Assembly (NCBI GenBank): GCA_904063045.1
Contig: CAJFCJ010000019.1
Span: 1,999,700-2,063,699 of the forward strand
Reading direction: 5' to 3'
Length of the DNA stretch: 64,000 nt
From: Dimorphilus gyrociliatus
Taxonomy: Eukaryota > Annelida > Polychaeta > Dinophilidae
Shown here one piece after another: positions 35,022-48,294 of the stretch. The translations under genes and the position numbers were made by a program. Numbering within the stretch: the stretch's first letter is position 1; each line of letters opens with the position of its first letter. Under the pieces are notes generated by a model, which saw nothing but the letters and a program-made list of their open reading frames with translations, did not search any database and had not been told where the DNA came from.

Positions 35022-36997
35022 ATGGCTGAATCGGTGAATTGTAATACAGCTCCAGATTCTTGGGAGGATAATAACGACGACAAAGGGGAGAGTTTGCAAA
35101 ATTCTCTGCAGCATTTAAACGTTAATGCGCCTGCATTCGTTCCGGGGCAAAACGTGCATGCCGCAGTCTTCGTTCCTGGCGGCGGAATGCAAGCACAGCC
35201 TGATAATGAAGAACCTAGTAAACCATCGACTGTCAACAGTGAGTAACACATCGATTTCAACGATATTAAACCAACTCGTGGCTTTTCTTATAGGCGAGCC
35301 GGCAAGTGGTGAATCACAAGAAACTGATCTTGTCAAAGAAGATCCTCCAGATACATGGGAAAATGACGAAGAAGAAGTAAAAACTCCGGTAGATGACACT
35401 GTAGAAAATACATCAACTGTTACACAGCCGAAGAAGGAAAAAAAGTTGAAAGTAACTCCGACTGAAAAGAAAAAGGATCACTTGAATATAATTTTCATTG
35501 GCCATGTCGATGCTGGCAAAAGCACAATTGGTGGACATATAATGTACAAAATTATTTTATTGTTATTTCACAATTTCACACTCATAAACATGTTATAGGT
35601 ATCTAACTGGTATGGTCGATAAAAGAACATTAGAAAAATATGAAAAAGAGGCAAAAGAAAAGAATAGAGAAAGTTGGTATCTCTCCTGGGCACTTGATAC
35701 CAACCAAGAGGAAAGAGACAAGGGAAAAACTGTGGAAGTTGGCAGGGCTTACTTTGAAACGGAAAACAAGCATTTTACCATTTTGGATGCTCCCGGGCAT
35801 AAGGGTTTTGTACCGAACATGATTTCTGGTGCTTCCCAAGCGGATGTAGCCGTTCTTGTTAGTAATTTTATATGATGTGCGAAAAATTTTAGATATATTA
35901 CATGACTTTTTCTGTCTTAGGTTATATCAGCACGAAAAGGTGAATTTGAAACCGGATTCGAGCGTGGAGGCCAAACTCAGGAACACGCTATGCTAGTGAG
36001 AACTGCTGGAGTTAAAATGCTCATAATAGTAGTTAATAAAATGGATGATCCTACTGTAAAATGGGACGAAAAACGATTCAATGAAATCAAAGGGAAATTG
36101 ACGCCATACTTAAAAAAATGCGGATTCAATCCAAAAACCGATTTACTTTATTTGCCTGTATCAGGATTGACCGGTGCAAATCTACTAGAAAATGCGACCG
36201 ATTTGTGTCCTTGGTATGAGTACGTATCTGGTTAACTTAAAATAAATAACAGGTGTTAATATGTTTATAACATTTCCAGAGGGCCTTCTCTTATAAAACA
36301 TTTAGATAGTATAAGACCAATAGACCGAATGTTTGATGGACCGTTACGATTGCCCGTTGTTGATAAATATAAAGACATGGGCACGATTATTTTAGGAAAA
36401 ATTGAATCTGGAAAACTTTCGCGTGGAGATCAAGTGATACTCATGCCTAATAAACAAATATGTGAAATTACGACTTTGTGGTCTGATGAAGAGGATGTTG
36501 AGTCCGCATTGAGTGGAGAAAACGTTAAATTAAAATTAAAAGGCGTGGAAGAAGAGGAAGTCAGTCCTGGATTTGTCCTATGTCACTCATTGAACTTGTG
36601 CCATACAGGACGCGTTTTTGACGGCCAAATTGTTGTACTCGAACATAAATCAATCATATGTGCTGGTTATTCGGCTGTTTGTCATATCCACACTTGCGCG
36701 GAAGAGGTAACAATTAAAGCTCTGATTTGTACGATAGATCGAAAAACTGGAGACAAGTCGAAGACGAGACCAAGGTTTATAAAACAGGACCAAATAGCTA
36801 TTGCTAGATTCGAACTTAATGGTGGAGTTGTATGCCTAGAATCATTCGAAGATTTTCCGCAAATGGGACGATTCACCCTACGAGATGAAGGTAACGATGA
36901 AATATTTTTTATGTGGGTCTTAATTTTCTAAAAATACTTGTTCCAAATAACAGGCAGAACCATCGGAATAGGAAAGGTGCTCAAACTTGTCAATTAA
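35022..36997 (+). CDS. GSPT1: Eukaryotic release factor 3 GTPase
   Basis: GTPase that works with eRF1 in translation termination. Six exons: 35022-35238, 35294-35543, 35599-35857, 35921-36219, 36280-36890, 36954-36997, giving 559 residues. The N-terminal region has two overlapping PAM2-like motifs ([11 protein letters not shown] and VHAAVFVPG) for binding the poly(A)-binding protein MLLE domain, as in vertebrate eRF3. The G domain has GHVDAGKS (G1), DAPGH (G3) and NKMD (G4). Domains 2 and 3 follow ([55 protein letters not shown]). All motifs are intact; it belongs to the eRF3 rather than the HBS1 branch, on the PAM2 motifs and the [15 protein letters not shown] block. Confidence 0.97.
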
Positions 36998-37519
36998 AAA
37001 TTACGAACTCTCAATCCTGCTGCTTCTTCAATAACGGATAAAATTCGAGTCTTGTACAGCTTTCGCTATGAATGTACGCAACGTTCAGTCGTCTTTTTTA
37101 TAGAAAGAGCGTACAAACTTAATATTGTATCTAAAGTATTTATAGAATAACGAAATGTTTTTTTAAACGATTACATTTTTTTTTGTCTTTATACTCGACT
37201 TGAATATGCCAGGCTAATTTTTAAAAGTGCTTGCCCTATTTTCAACAAGATATACTTGTATATAATTATACTACTATCTGACTTTCGCCTACTGTCTTGA
37301 TAGGAAGCAAGTTTCCTTTAACTAAACAAATAGAGCCATTGATTAATGGGATGAGAAAAGCTTAAAATTGTATTGTTTACAGGTAAATTTTTAAGTCCAG
37401 AAAAAGATGAATCGATGCACTGAAAAAGAACCAGGATCCTTTTTTTCATCTATTTGACGTAATAACGCGCGTACATGTGCATAATACGGGCAGGGAAAAC
37501 GAACCAAGCTGCAGGTGGC
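36998..37519. other. Convergent intergenic region
   Basis: Tail-to-tail gap between eRF3 and the MASK gene. Should contain both 3' UTRs. No repeat or gene seen. Confidence 0.5.
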
Positions 37520-40500
37520 CTATTTCCACTGGGACCAATTTTGCTCGCATTGATTCCAAGTGGTGGGGACCACGTAAGAGGTGACGTCCGCTGGATGCCA
37601 GTCTGTCCAGGTTTGGGCGAGCGTCGTTGAGGGAGGCTGCTGTGGTACAGGAACAGAAGCGACAGGTGATTGCTGGCGGTGGGCTCTCTCCGTTCCAATC
37701 GGCATGGGCAATTTGCGTTCTTTGCCAATATAATTTTCTATTACAAAAAATACGCAATCAGCGCATAAAATATTATATAGTAACCTTGATTTTTAAAATA
37801 AATACCTGTAACGGCAGTTTCGCCCATAGTCATTCTTCCAGTTTCAACAAATATTGGCTCCCTAACATTATTCCATGCTGTACCAAAATCAGGGTTAACG
37901 AACCGACTTGTTGTAATTCCAGAGCCATATGCCGTCGTAGCCGGTGGCGGAACAACAATTGGACTGTAAGTTCCGCTACCTAAGAATGCATTTTCATAGG
38001 TCGACTGTGGATGTACTTGTACTTGCGGCAGACCCTCAGCAGCAACTTCAGCAAATTTCTTCCTTTGCTCATGGTCATCTTCGCATGGCTTCTTTTCCAA
38101 AATTTCTGACACATTCGAAAGACGATGCTGAAACGGCGAAAAGTGCATCGATGTGGTCGGCGGTGGAGTGCACCAAGTGGAAGAAGTGGTAATAGGCGAC
38201 GAAGTTGGAGCAACGCCACTGCTAGGAGTCGCCTGATAAGATGGTATTGGAGTCACAGAATCAGTGGTCATCATCTCTCCTAGATTCCAGGCAGGAGCCG
38301 AGGAAATTGATTTAGGAGTTTTAGGTGTCTTTGTTTTAGACGAAGCTGATTTAGGCAGGGAATTAGAAGTACTAGTCAACGGATTGCTAGTTGGTGTTCC
38401 AGAGACACTTGTAGGCGTTCCATTTAATATTGAAGAAGGTAATTCGACTATAGGAACTTTAATTTTTTGTGCCGACAAATGCTCCAAATCCTTTGAAGGA
38501 TCATGGATAAGCTGCTCAATTAAATGTTGTGCGTCTCGTATGTTCTCTGCTGAGCCCTTTATTGTTATCATGCGATCAACGCATCCTGCCTTCTGCTTCT
38601 CTACTTCTATATGAGCGCCTGACAACTCTCTAATAGCATTAATGTTGCAACCTCCACGCCCAATAACCCGACTAATACAGGATGAGGCAACCTTCACCTT
38701 TTTGGCTCTTGTGCTCTGTGGTTTCCGAGTGACCTCCTTCCAGCCTTCATCTCGTTTTACTGACCTCTTCGGACTAGCAATCGACATTTTCTCTGGTGTC
38801 TTCAGGGGTTTTCTCGTTGTCGTATATGTTACAGCCGTCGAGGCCGCCAAGTTCGATGACGAAGATAACAATTGGACCAATGGAGAGGATACTGTTAAAA
38901 GAGATGATACTACTGAAGTTACAGCACTTTCACAAGTCACATGTTTTGCCCTTTTTGATCTAATATTATTAGCTCGCCTGGAAGAAGGGGAAGGTGTAAT
39001 TGGAACTGCTCCGTTCTCTATCGAACCATTCATTTTACTCGTATTGTTATGTAAAGGGGTAGTTGTCGTTTTAATAGGACCAACCGTTGAAACAGTAGTT
39101 GCTTCTGGTATCTGTTCAACAAGGACTAAAGATATCGCTCGACCATTTTCGACTATTTTTCTCGGCGGCTCAGGAGATGATATCTTAACAAACTTTTCTT
39201 CATCGTCTTTTGCATCTGGCGTGTCTTTGTCGGATTTTCCCTTCTTTTTAGCCTTTCTTTTTTCCCGCTTACGTTTCGCTGTCTCCTTCTTGTTGGCTTC
39301 GTGCTTCTTTTCCAAATCCAATTGCTCTAAAAGCATAACAGCATTTTTGTTAGCCTCTTGTGCTTGACGTTCCTTTGCTGCAATTATTATTTCCATACAC
39401 TGTCGACATTTTTTAAGTTTTTCTTCTTCTTGAGGTGTAGCTGGATTTTGAGTGGCAATAAACCTTTCGCATTCCTGGTCAAGAGGAAATTGCTGAACAT
39501 GTTTAACAAGCCACTTAACGACCTTTACATGACCGTTCCTAAAAGCTGCCATTAAACAAGAAACTTTTCGATTATCTCGACTGTCAACATCTGCATATCG
39601 GTTGACTAAAAGTTGAACGACATCTAAATGACCACCGTGGCATGCTAACCACAATGGAGAATTGCCTTTCTTGTTTTTCACCTCAATTGTCGCACTCCTA
39701 TCAAGAAGAAGCTCAACAAATCTGCAATGGCCCTTGTCAGCAGCGATAGTTAAAGCTGTATCTCTCGATGAGGGGACTGGAGAGGCGTTTACGTCAGCTC
39801 CGTGATCGAGTAAAACCTGTCCAACTTCAACATAACCACCCGATGCAGCCTCCATAAGAGGTGTTAGACCAGTCTTTGCTCGATGTTCTATATTAGCTTT
39901 TCGCTCCACCAGTAATTTTACTACTTCATGTCTACCTTGGAAGCAGGCTAGTGTTAATGCAGTATTGCGGTTTGTCTCTATCTGTGCGTTAATATCTGAT
40001 CCCATTTCCAAAAGTAATTTCACTGCTGCTGTGTGTCCGTTCATCGCAGCAAGCATTAATGGTGAAATACCTAATTTTGAACCAGTCCTCGAATTGATTT
40101 CGGCTCCATGAGAGAGAAGTAGTCGTATAATATTTACGTAACCTCCCGAAGCAGCCAAACTAAGTGGTGTATAATCCGAAACATTTCGGTGCTCTTTATT
40201 AGCGCCTTTTGACAAAAGGTATTCTACAACTTCCATTCGTCCTCCAGAGCAAGCTAAACTGAGGGGTGTGTCTTTTGTTCGCTCACTTTGGGCTTCCATA
40301 TCTGCTCCATGGTTATTTAGGATGTCAACCACTTCAGCATGTCCTGCAGTTGCAGCCAGTATTAAGGGAGTAAATCCCTTCTTATCTTTATGCTCTATAT
40401 TAGCTCCTCTCTGCAGAAGTAGCTTAACCAATTCACTATGACCTCCGGCACAAGCCAGAGTAAGGGCTGTATCATGGTTGCTTTCAGTTTGGGCATCAAC

Positions 40501-43500
40501 GTCTATTTTTGGGGTAACAGATTGACTTGTCGTAGATGCAGGTGCGACTATAGCGGGTACCGGCTCTTCTGAAGGTTCTGGTTCAATTATCTGCGCGTGT
40601 TTTTTCTTCTGCTTCTTGGCATGAGGCAGGTCCGAGCAAGTCGGTGGCACCCCATGAATGTGCTGCTTTTTTGCACTGGTAGGAAGAACAGTCTGAGTTG
40701 AAGAAGAGGCCATGTTGGTATTAGTAGGCGACGATTGCAAGTTTTGATGTTGCATAGTCAACTGCATTAGTCGATTTATGTATTTTAATCTGTCCTCTAA
40801 CGCTTCTATTTGCGAATGAACGTCATCCAGTTGTGTGACGTGGTCTGTGCTATCTACTTGTTGTCTAACCAGAGCTTGGTGATGTCTAGCAGTTTGCAGT
40901 TGTTGTTGCAGGAGCATTGACTGTTGAATAAGTTGCTGTTGGGCGTGAGGATGTTTGAATATTTCTGAATCGGGCTTAGTTAGGTCAGATGGTAAAGGTG
41001 TAATTACAGGAGCTTGTTCATTTTGCTGTAACCATTTTTCCAACAATTCTCTGTTCTCGTTATCCTTCATACGTTCGACAAATTCTTTCATGGCTCGTTG
41101 ATGTTCCTGTGCACATTCAGCTTGACTTTCTATCAAATCCGGCGGTAGTATACGGACTCCATCGTCTTTCCGTAATATTTTTTCTATTTCCGCTTGATCA
41201 CAGTTTTCCTGTATAATTTTATATTCATCTTCCATTTTTAGAGAATCAGTTAAATTTTGCAGTTGGCGTACTAAACATTGAATATTTGAGTCGCTAGGAT
41301 CTTGTGATTTTAACAAATCGCTTAATGCTTTCTTTCTTTCCGCATGAGTTTCGTTCAGCTCAATAGTTTTTATCAGATTACTCAATAGATCTTCTACGTC
41401 CATTTGGGGATTTTCACCGTTTGGATAATTTGTAACTGCTGCTTTCATGGCTGCCTGTAAATCGAAATCAGGAACTGGTGTGCTTGGAGGAGGTGGAGGG
41501 TGTTTTCGTTGTGCTCGAAGAACATTTCTAACGACGGCTGCTTTGGGGGTTTGATCAGCAGAAGGTGATGTATCTTGAGGTGTGGGGGCCGGGACAATAT
41601 TCCTTAATCCTTGGACGGGCACTCTAGACGAATCATTAAGTACATCGACATTGTTCGTCGGAGGCGATGGACAATCCAATAAGATGTTAACAATGGAAGT
41701 ATGACCACCTTTTGCTGCTTCAATTAGCATAGTTGATCCATCTTTGAGTTTATGATGAGGATCGGCTCCATGCGATAAGAGAAATTGAACAACATCTACA
41801 TGCCCGCCTGCGCAGGCCAAGGATAAAACTGTATGATCGTTATTTGACGTAGATCTATTGACGTCGGCACCCTCTTTGACCAGAAATTCTACAGTTGATA
41901 AATGTCCGGAACGAGCAGCCTTCATTAGAGGAGTTCTGCCACCTTCAGATTCATGTTCTAATTTAGCATTACGACTAACTAACAACTGTGCAACTGCAGT
42001 ATGACCGTTCTCACATGCATAAGTAAGAGCTGTATCTCCAGTACTAGTTTCATGGTGCACATTAGCGCTGGCATTTAATAAAAATTCTACAAGTTGCAGA
42101 TGACCCTCTTGTGATGCCTCCATTAAGGGAGTGCTACATCCTAACTCTAGATCAGCTCCAGCTGTAATGAGAAAATTTGCAACATTCAAGAAGCCACCGC
42201 AACAAGATAGTGTCAAAGCTGTTTCTTGTGTTTCTTCGGTCTGGGCGTTTATTTTGGCTCCATAACTTAATAAAAGAGCTACCATTTCCTCGTGTCCCTC
42301 TCTTGCTGCCTCCATTAAAGGTGTATATCCTTCATCGTTAACCTCTTCCAAATTAGCCCCTCTTTCTATTAAAACCATTGCTAAATCTGTATGACCACCA
42401 CAAGCTGCTAATGTAAGAGGTGATTCAAAACTTTCGGCAGGCATATTGACTTGGGCTCCACTATCTAATAATAATTTTGCCACTTCTACATGACCATCCA
42501 TGGACGCTTCCATTAAAGCTGTATGCATTTCATCTGTTTTGTGCTCTTGATCAGCACCTGCACTTAAGAGAAATTTAACCATTTCTAAATGTCCCTTATA
42601 ACAAGCTAGAGTTAAGGCGCTTTCTTTAAATTCATTAGAATGGGTATTTATTCCTGCTCCGTAATCTAAAAGTAGTTTTGAAACAGGAACGTGACCGGCT
42701 GATGCAGCTTCCATAAGAGGAGTATGTCCATTTTCATTTTGTTCTTCGACGTTGGCACCAGCTTCAACGAGAACTTTAACTACGTCTACATGACCGGCGC
42801 ATGCAGCATAATGCAGAGCTGTATTTCCATTAACGGAGGAACCATTTGATGGTGATGTATTGCTTGATGATTGTGCATTGACATCAGCGCCATGCTTGAG
42901 AAGAAGTTGAACGCAGTCGGCATGCCCATGGACAGCTGCTTCGAATAGGGCAACAGGACTCTTCATCTTAACTTTTCCAACTTCTAACAATTCTTTAACT
43001 AAATTAGTATAACCTGTAGCGCAAGCAACGCTGAGGAAGTTGTCACTATCATTCAGTGCATTCAACAAATGTTTCATGTACTTGGTTTTGTGAGCACCTT
43101 CTGATTTCAGTTGCTTTGTTCTATATATATAAAAAAAAATTTTCGACTATACATACAATTTCTAAGTATATCAACTTACAGTATTCGCCGGAACAAACTT
43201 TTTACATCTAGGCTTTCTTGCGGTGGACTGTAATATTAGCTATTTTTTATAATTAATAGTTTAAAAAATGAGATACAAGTACCTTCCAGGAGATGATTCA
43301 TTCCTCGGATTTGAATTCAGACTAGCTGTTGCTTCGTCTAAAGCAAAATTCATGGTATCCGTCAAGCACTTTATCACTTTTTCATCTTTAAAATCGGTTT
43401 CATCGTCGACACCTATTTCCAAGTGCGTTTTAACGTACTTTTGCTTATTAAAAACATTATACATACCAGCTGCATTTAGTAACTCTGTTAAATGTTGCTG

Positions 43501-43992
43501 AGTTTCTTCGTCAATCATATCGGGATCGCAAAGGAATTGACTCTCGACATCCTCATCTCCGTAATAACACTCATCTTCTTCGTCGTCGTCGCTGGCTTCG
43601 TCTCCTGTCAAGTCTTCATCGATCTGCGTGCAACAGTCCAAAGTGTTAATGAACAAATTTTGACGATTTTTTTAACTAAATTTTAGCTATGAAAGTATAC
43701 AACACGAAGGTTGTCACATAAAAGTAAACAAGCAACTATAAGTTCTTGAATTTAAGTGCGAGACAGAAATGCCTCGTGACCTTCATTTTTCGATAATTTT
43801 TGACATCAAATCTCAACTACTCACGTCAGAATCCTCTACTTCAGACACATCCGAAGGTAAGCTGGACGTGTTAGGGTTTGATAATGTATCCTTATTCTGA
43901 TCGTTTTCTTGATAGCATGACGGCACTTCATTCGCCGCGTTTTGGTCGTCTTTTGACGAGTTCAATTCGGCTATACCGCATTCAGTCGACAT
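37520..43992 (-). CDS. ANKHD1: MASK/ANKHD1: multiple ankyrin repeats plus KH domain
   Basis: Large cytoplasmic/nuclear scaffold, a Yorkie/YAP cofactor in the Hippo pathway and receptor tyrosine kinase modulator in fly. Five exons: 43825-43992, 43283-43623, 43180-43227, 37806-43120 (5,315 nt), 37520-37737, giving 2,029 residues. Order: acidic N-terminus (EASDDDEEDECYYGDED), conserved segment DEETQQHLTELLNAAGMYNVF, first ankyrin block of about 14-15 repeats, Gln-rich coiled-coil region, second block of 10 repeats, Lys-rich coiled coil (KKHEANKKETAKRKREKR), one KH domain with intact GXXG loop (VIGRGGCNINAIRE), then a Ser/Thr/Pro-rich tail ending with Trp-rich motifs (WTDWHPADVTSY). Domain order and repeat split (about 15 + 10) match the family. 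The huge internal exon is unusual for this intron-rich window. Confidence 0.97.
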
Positions 43993-44929
43993 TTTGGGAG
44001 GGGTGAATACGTTTAATAGTTATAGTGTGGAAAAAAATCCGTAAACTGTCTGAATTTCGGATAAAAATTACGCAAACTTAGCTCATTACTCGCCAGCTTA
44101 GGCCGCCATTTTGTATGAGCTAACTAAATCACAGATGGTGTACCGCCCAGGTTTTTACAGCATTGCTTTTAAAACTACGTATACTTTCTATTAATTTGTC
44201 TTTAAAATAGCTTTTTGTTGTTTTCCCTCTAATTAATTTTTAAGCCTAAATTATTTTATTTGTTAGTTTACTTAAATATCATTTGGCTTTGATTAACTGA
44301 ACGCAAAGGTTTTTTTTAAATTTATTGTAGATCAAACCTCCTAAATGAAAGATACCTTTGTGCAGGAATAGCCATCGAATAAATGCAATTATATTCAATA
44401 TTTACAATCCAAAAAGAGTTAACCACTTTTCAGATATAAACCTAAATCATACATTTCAGTTTGGAGAATGAAAAAGTTCTTTTAAGCAGCTATGAATTGA
44501 AAAAAATATCTAATTTGATAAATATTTGTAATAGTTCATCATCTATTTGAATTTTGGATTAAATTTTTTAGTTTTCAAATAGTTTTTGAAATCAATTCTA
44601 TCAGTGGTATTCATATTTTTTTCAACATCAGCTAATATAGTAAAAAGTTTAAAATTAATATTTTTCTACAGTTGATAAAATTATACTTGAACATTTATGA
44701 CAGTCTATATATTTATTTAAGAACCAATAATGCACCAATTATTGACCCTCGACCTGGTCATATGAGGAAAACATATGCCGCGCACGTTCTAGTGAGTCCA
44801 GACCAGGCGGAATTTCCGCTATGAGAAAACACGTTTATTCGTTAATCGAAACTCAAGTGCCTGATCGAAATGAATAAGCGATAAACACTGCATCGATCTA
44901 TTGGCTCAAAAACAATTGATTCGTTTCGA
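43993..44929. promoter_or_regulatory. Divergent intergenic region MASK / TRAF7
   Basis: Head-to-head gap of 937 bases between MASK (-) and TRAF7 (+). A very AT-rich centre is flanked by less AT-rich ends near 44,080-44,160 and 44,740-44,900 that look like core promoters. No defined motif assigned. Confidence 0.4.
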
Positions 44930-47697
44930 ATGAATAAAATTGATAGTTCTCCAAAAGGTTCTTTTGGCTGTCTTTTAAGGGTAAAGGCAAAATCGTCCAA
45001 TACAACGCCCAGATCCTCTGACGGTTCCCTAATGGATCATCCATTACCAGAAATCGATCCACTAGAAGCTGCAATTCTATCTAACAATCGACGATCCTCT
45101 AGCTCAAAAGATCCTAGTCCAGCGCTACCGAGAAATTGTCTTAATTTACAAGCCAAACCTGTGGTAAATTGTTTAAGACAAAGCGGAAGTAACCTAATAA
45201 ATCATTTTTCTGTTCTGAAATTCACAGAACGAAACGAATCGGTCCCTACCTAGCAGTCCCAAGGAGGCAAAGAATTTTGTTTTATCTGATTTTGCGAGAA
45301 ACGCTATAGATAATGGAGAAACCAGTAGCGAGGATGAGATACAAACTGTGCGGTCAAATGAAAGAAAGTGCGTGCGTAATTCTTCGCTAAGATCTTCTCC
45401 AGATCACCATAACAAAGAGGTTTCTATCGCTAAGATTACTATGTATACTATTTTTCTAAATCAACAATCGATTTTAGGATATACCTATAATATTTGTGGA
45501 ATCTCCCAGTAAACGTCTGTTTTGCAATTTATGTGGGAACGTGTTCACTGAACCAGTTATTGTATCCTGCGGGGTAAGGAGACTTTAACCACACTAAAAT
45601 TATCTTTTTATTACTGACCCACCTTCTATTCAGCATACGTTTTGCAAAGATTGTGTAGAGACGAAATCAAACGGTGCGTGTTGAATTTCTCTTGAGTATT
45701 CAAAACGAATGTACAACCATATTGAGAGACATGTTAAATTTAATAGAGTCGCAGTTAACTATATAGCTATTTGATTATTTCTCATATGTTTTAATTAACA
45801 GAAAATTGTCCAGTTGATTCTACACAACTAGAAGTCGTAGCAAAGAATTTAACAGTTGCAGAACAGATCGGAGAACTTTTAATTAGATGTCGCTACGGAT
45901 GCCTAAAAGACGCAAGCAATCGTTGGGATATTGATAATCAGGGTTGCCTCTTTACAGTTCGTCTTATAGCCAGAAAGTGAGTCTATATATTTACTAGCCA
46001 CCTAAAAATACTAAACTCTTTGTACTAATTAAGCGAACACGAAGATAACTGTGTATTTCGCCCAATAAATTGTCCAAATAATCCGAATTGTCCCCTTATC
46101 CTTAAAAAGGATCTCGATGAACACTTGCGAAATTGTGAATATGCTGAATGTCCTCATAAGAAATATGGGTGGGTAATAAATATCTCAATATATAGCTTGT
46201 GAATCATTAATTGAATGAGTATATCTATATATAGGTGCAAGTTCTGTGGTACTGCTACTGAATTAGCGGCTCATATGGCTAATTGCCAATTCGAAAGTGT
46301 TAAGGACTACCTTAGAGTCGTAGATGAGCGAATTAATGAATTACAGGTGTTTATTTTAATAGTTGCACTATGAAGAATTATTTATTCTTACCTGTTAATA
46401 AATTTAAACAGAATCAAGTGTCAAATAGAGAGAACGAAATTGAATTTCTACACTCTATGTTGGGTAAAGTTTGCGAAAGAATGGATACTTTCGAAAACAC
46501 TTTGAAAACCTATGTAGAATTATCTAATGAGAAATCTGATGAAGTTGTAAAAGCAATGAAACGTCAAGACCAACAGTTGAATAATTTAGACGTCTGTAAA
46601 AATTATAACATGTCGTCGTGTTAAATACTAATTATTCTTTATTTCTGCTTATTGATTTTTATAGAAAGACGTTTACAATGTCATGGAAAAACTTAATCAA
46701 GGTCTAAATGCCACATTCGATCCTCTGCAAGTTATTAAATGTAAAGGAACTTTGGTTGGGCATAATGGACCGGTTTGGTGTCTTTACGTTCATCAGGAGC
46801 TACTCTTTAGTGGATCCTCTGATAAAACAATCAAAGTATGGGATACTAGTGTTATTAACTACAAGTGCATTTCAACTCTAGCTGGGCATGAAGGAATTGT
46901 TTTGGCAGTTTGCGTTTGTTCGAATAAACTATATAGTGGCTCCCAAGATTATAATATTATATCTTGGGATTTAAATAATCTTGAATTACAACAAATTATA
47001 CCTGCACACGATGATGCAGTATGTACTCTTGCTGCTGTTGATAATCGTCTGTTCAGTGGTTCATTGAAAGAAATACGAGTAAGCTCTGATTGTAATCAAG
47101 TTTTGCGGTTGAATACTATTTAAAATGTGTATTTTGCAGGAGTGGGATGCTAGCACAAATCAATTGCGCAGAGTTAACAAATTAACTGGACTTGATCATT
47201 GGGTGAGAGCATTGGTTGCGAATCATTCGTTCCTTTACGCAGGATCCTACGACACAATTAAAGTTTGGAACTTGAGTAATATGGAATGCGTTCTCTCAAT
47301 TTACGTGCCCAGTGGTAGTATTTATAGCTTAGCTATAACAGACACGTATATCTTATGTGGAACAAACGAGAAAGATATTCACGTTTGGGAAAGAAAATGC
47401 GGAACTTTTGTACAATCTCTAAAAGGTCACACAGGAACTGTCAACAACTTGGCTGTCGTACACATGTCATCGGGGATGAAGGTTATCAGTGCCTCTTACG
47501 ATCAGTGTTTAAGAGTGAGTATAATATCTACGGTGTGTGTAAAGTACTAATGTCTTTCCATTTAGGTGTGGAGTCTTGATAACCTTATTTGTACTCAAAC
47601 TCTTGCACGACATCAAGGAAGCGTTGCTTGTTTGGCTGTATCTAGAGGTCGTGTATTCTCCGGGGCAGTTGACGGTCAAGTGAAAGTCTGGCAGTAA
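44930..47697 (+). CDS. TRAF7: TRAF7-type E3 ubiquitin ligase
   Basis: RING E3 ligase linked to MEKK3 and NF-kB/JNK signalling. Eleven exons: 44930-45163, 45228-45419, 45478-45573, 45634-45673, 45802-45976, 46034-46168, 46235-46346, 46412-46591, 46665-47078, 47140-47514, 47566-47697, giving 694 residues (human 670). Order: Ser-rich N-terminus, C3HC4 RING ([24 protein letters not shown], ending CPVD), TRAF-type zinc fingers ([32 protein letters not shown]), coiled coil ([18 protein letters not shown]), then seven WD40 repeats ([23 protein letters not shown], ... GQVKVWQ at the end). The WD40 in place of a MATH domain is the TRAF7 hallmark. Its 3' end lies only 77 bases from the convergent H2A.X gene, so the UTRs may overlap. 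Confidence 0.96.
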
Positions 47698-47774
47698 AGA
47701 GAACTGAATATTTTTTATTTCTTTTCGTAAAGTTTACACTGTTTATATCTAAAAAGCGATTAAAAGCCTTTAAA

Positions 47775-48294
47775 CTAATATTCTTGACTTTGGCTTGACG
47801 GATTGGCGCTACTGCCAGTTTTCTTTGGCAAAAGAACAGACTGAATGTTTGGCAGGACCCCTCCTTGAGCAATAGTTACGCCCGACAGTAGAACATTCAA
47901 TTCTTCGTCGTTGCGAATAGCTAGCTGCAAATGACGGGGAACAATACGAGATTTCTTATTATCACGAGCAGCATTTCCCGCCAACTCTAGCACTTCCGCA
48001 GCCAGATACTCCATGACTGCTGCCATGTAGACCGGAGCTCTAAAGTAATTAGTGATTTGTATGAAATTAGCAGTGCGATAATTATTTAACACACTAACCC
48101 TGCTCCGACTCTCTCGGCATAGTTACCTTTGCGTAGAAGTCTAGAAAATATACAGTAAAACTGTTAGTTTGATGTACCGACTAAGTTTTTTCATCAAACC
48201 TGTGAATTCTACCGACTGGAAACTGTAAACCAGCACGATTAGATCTCGATTTTGACTTTTGTTTTGCCTTTCCTCCTTTACCGCGACCAGACAT
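47775..48294 (-). CDS. H2AX: Histone H2A, H2A.X type with SQEY tail
   Basis: Core histone; three exons, 48200-48294, 48099-48140, 47775-48039, giving 133 residues. The histone fold is canonical H2A ([27 protein letters not shown] split by introns, then [40 protein letters not shown]). The C-terminus ends SQSQEY, the SQ[ED]-aromatic motif whose serine is phosphorylated at DNA breaks, which defines H2A.X. The gene has introns and an AATAAA-type signal just downstream (minus strand, near 47,716), unlike clustered replication-dependent histone genes, so it is probably polyadenylated. It stands alone, not in a histone cluster. Confidence 0.95.

Noticed and set aside
37627-39555. Long plus-strand frames opposite the MASK C-terminal region
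   Set aside because: Mirror frames of the real minus-strand coding sequence with low-complexity composition.
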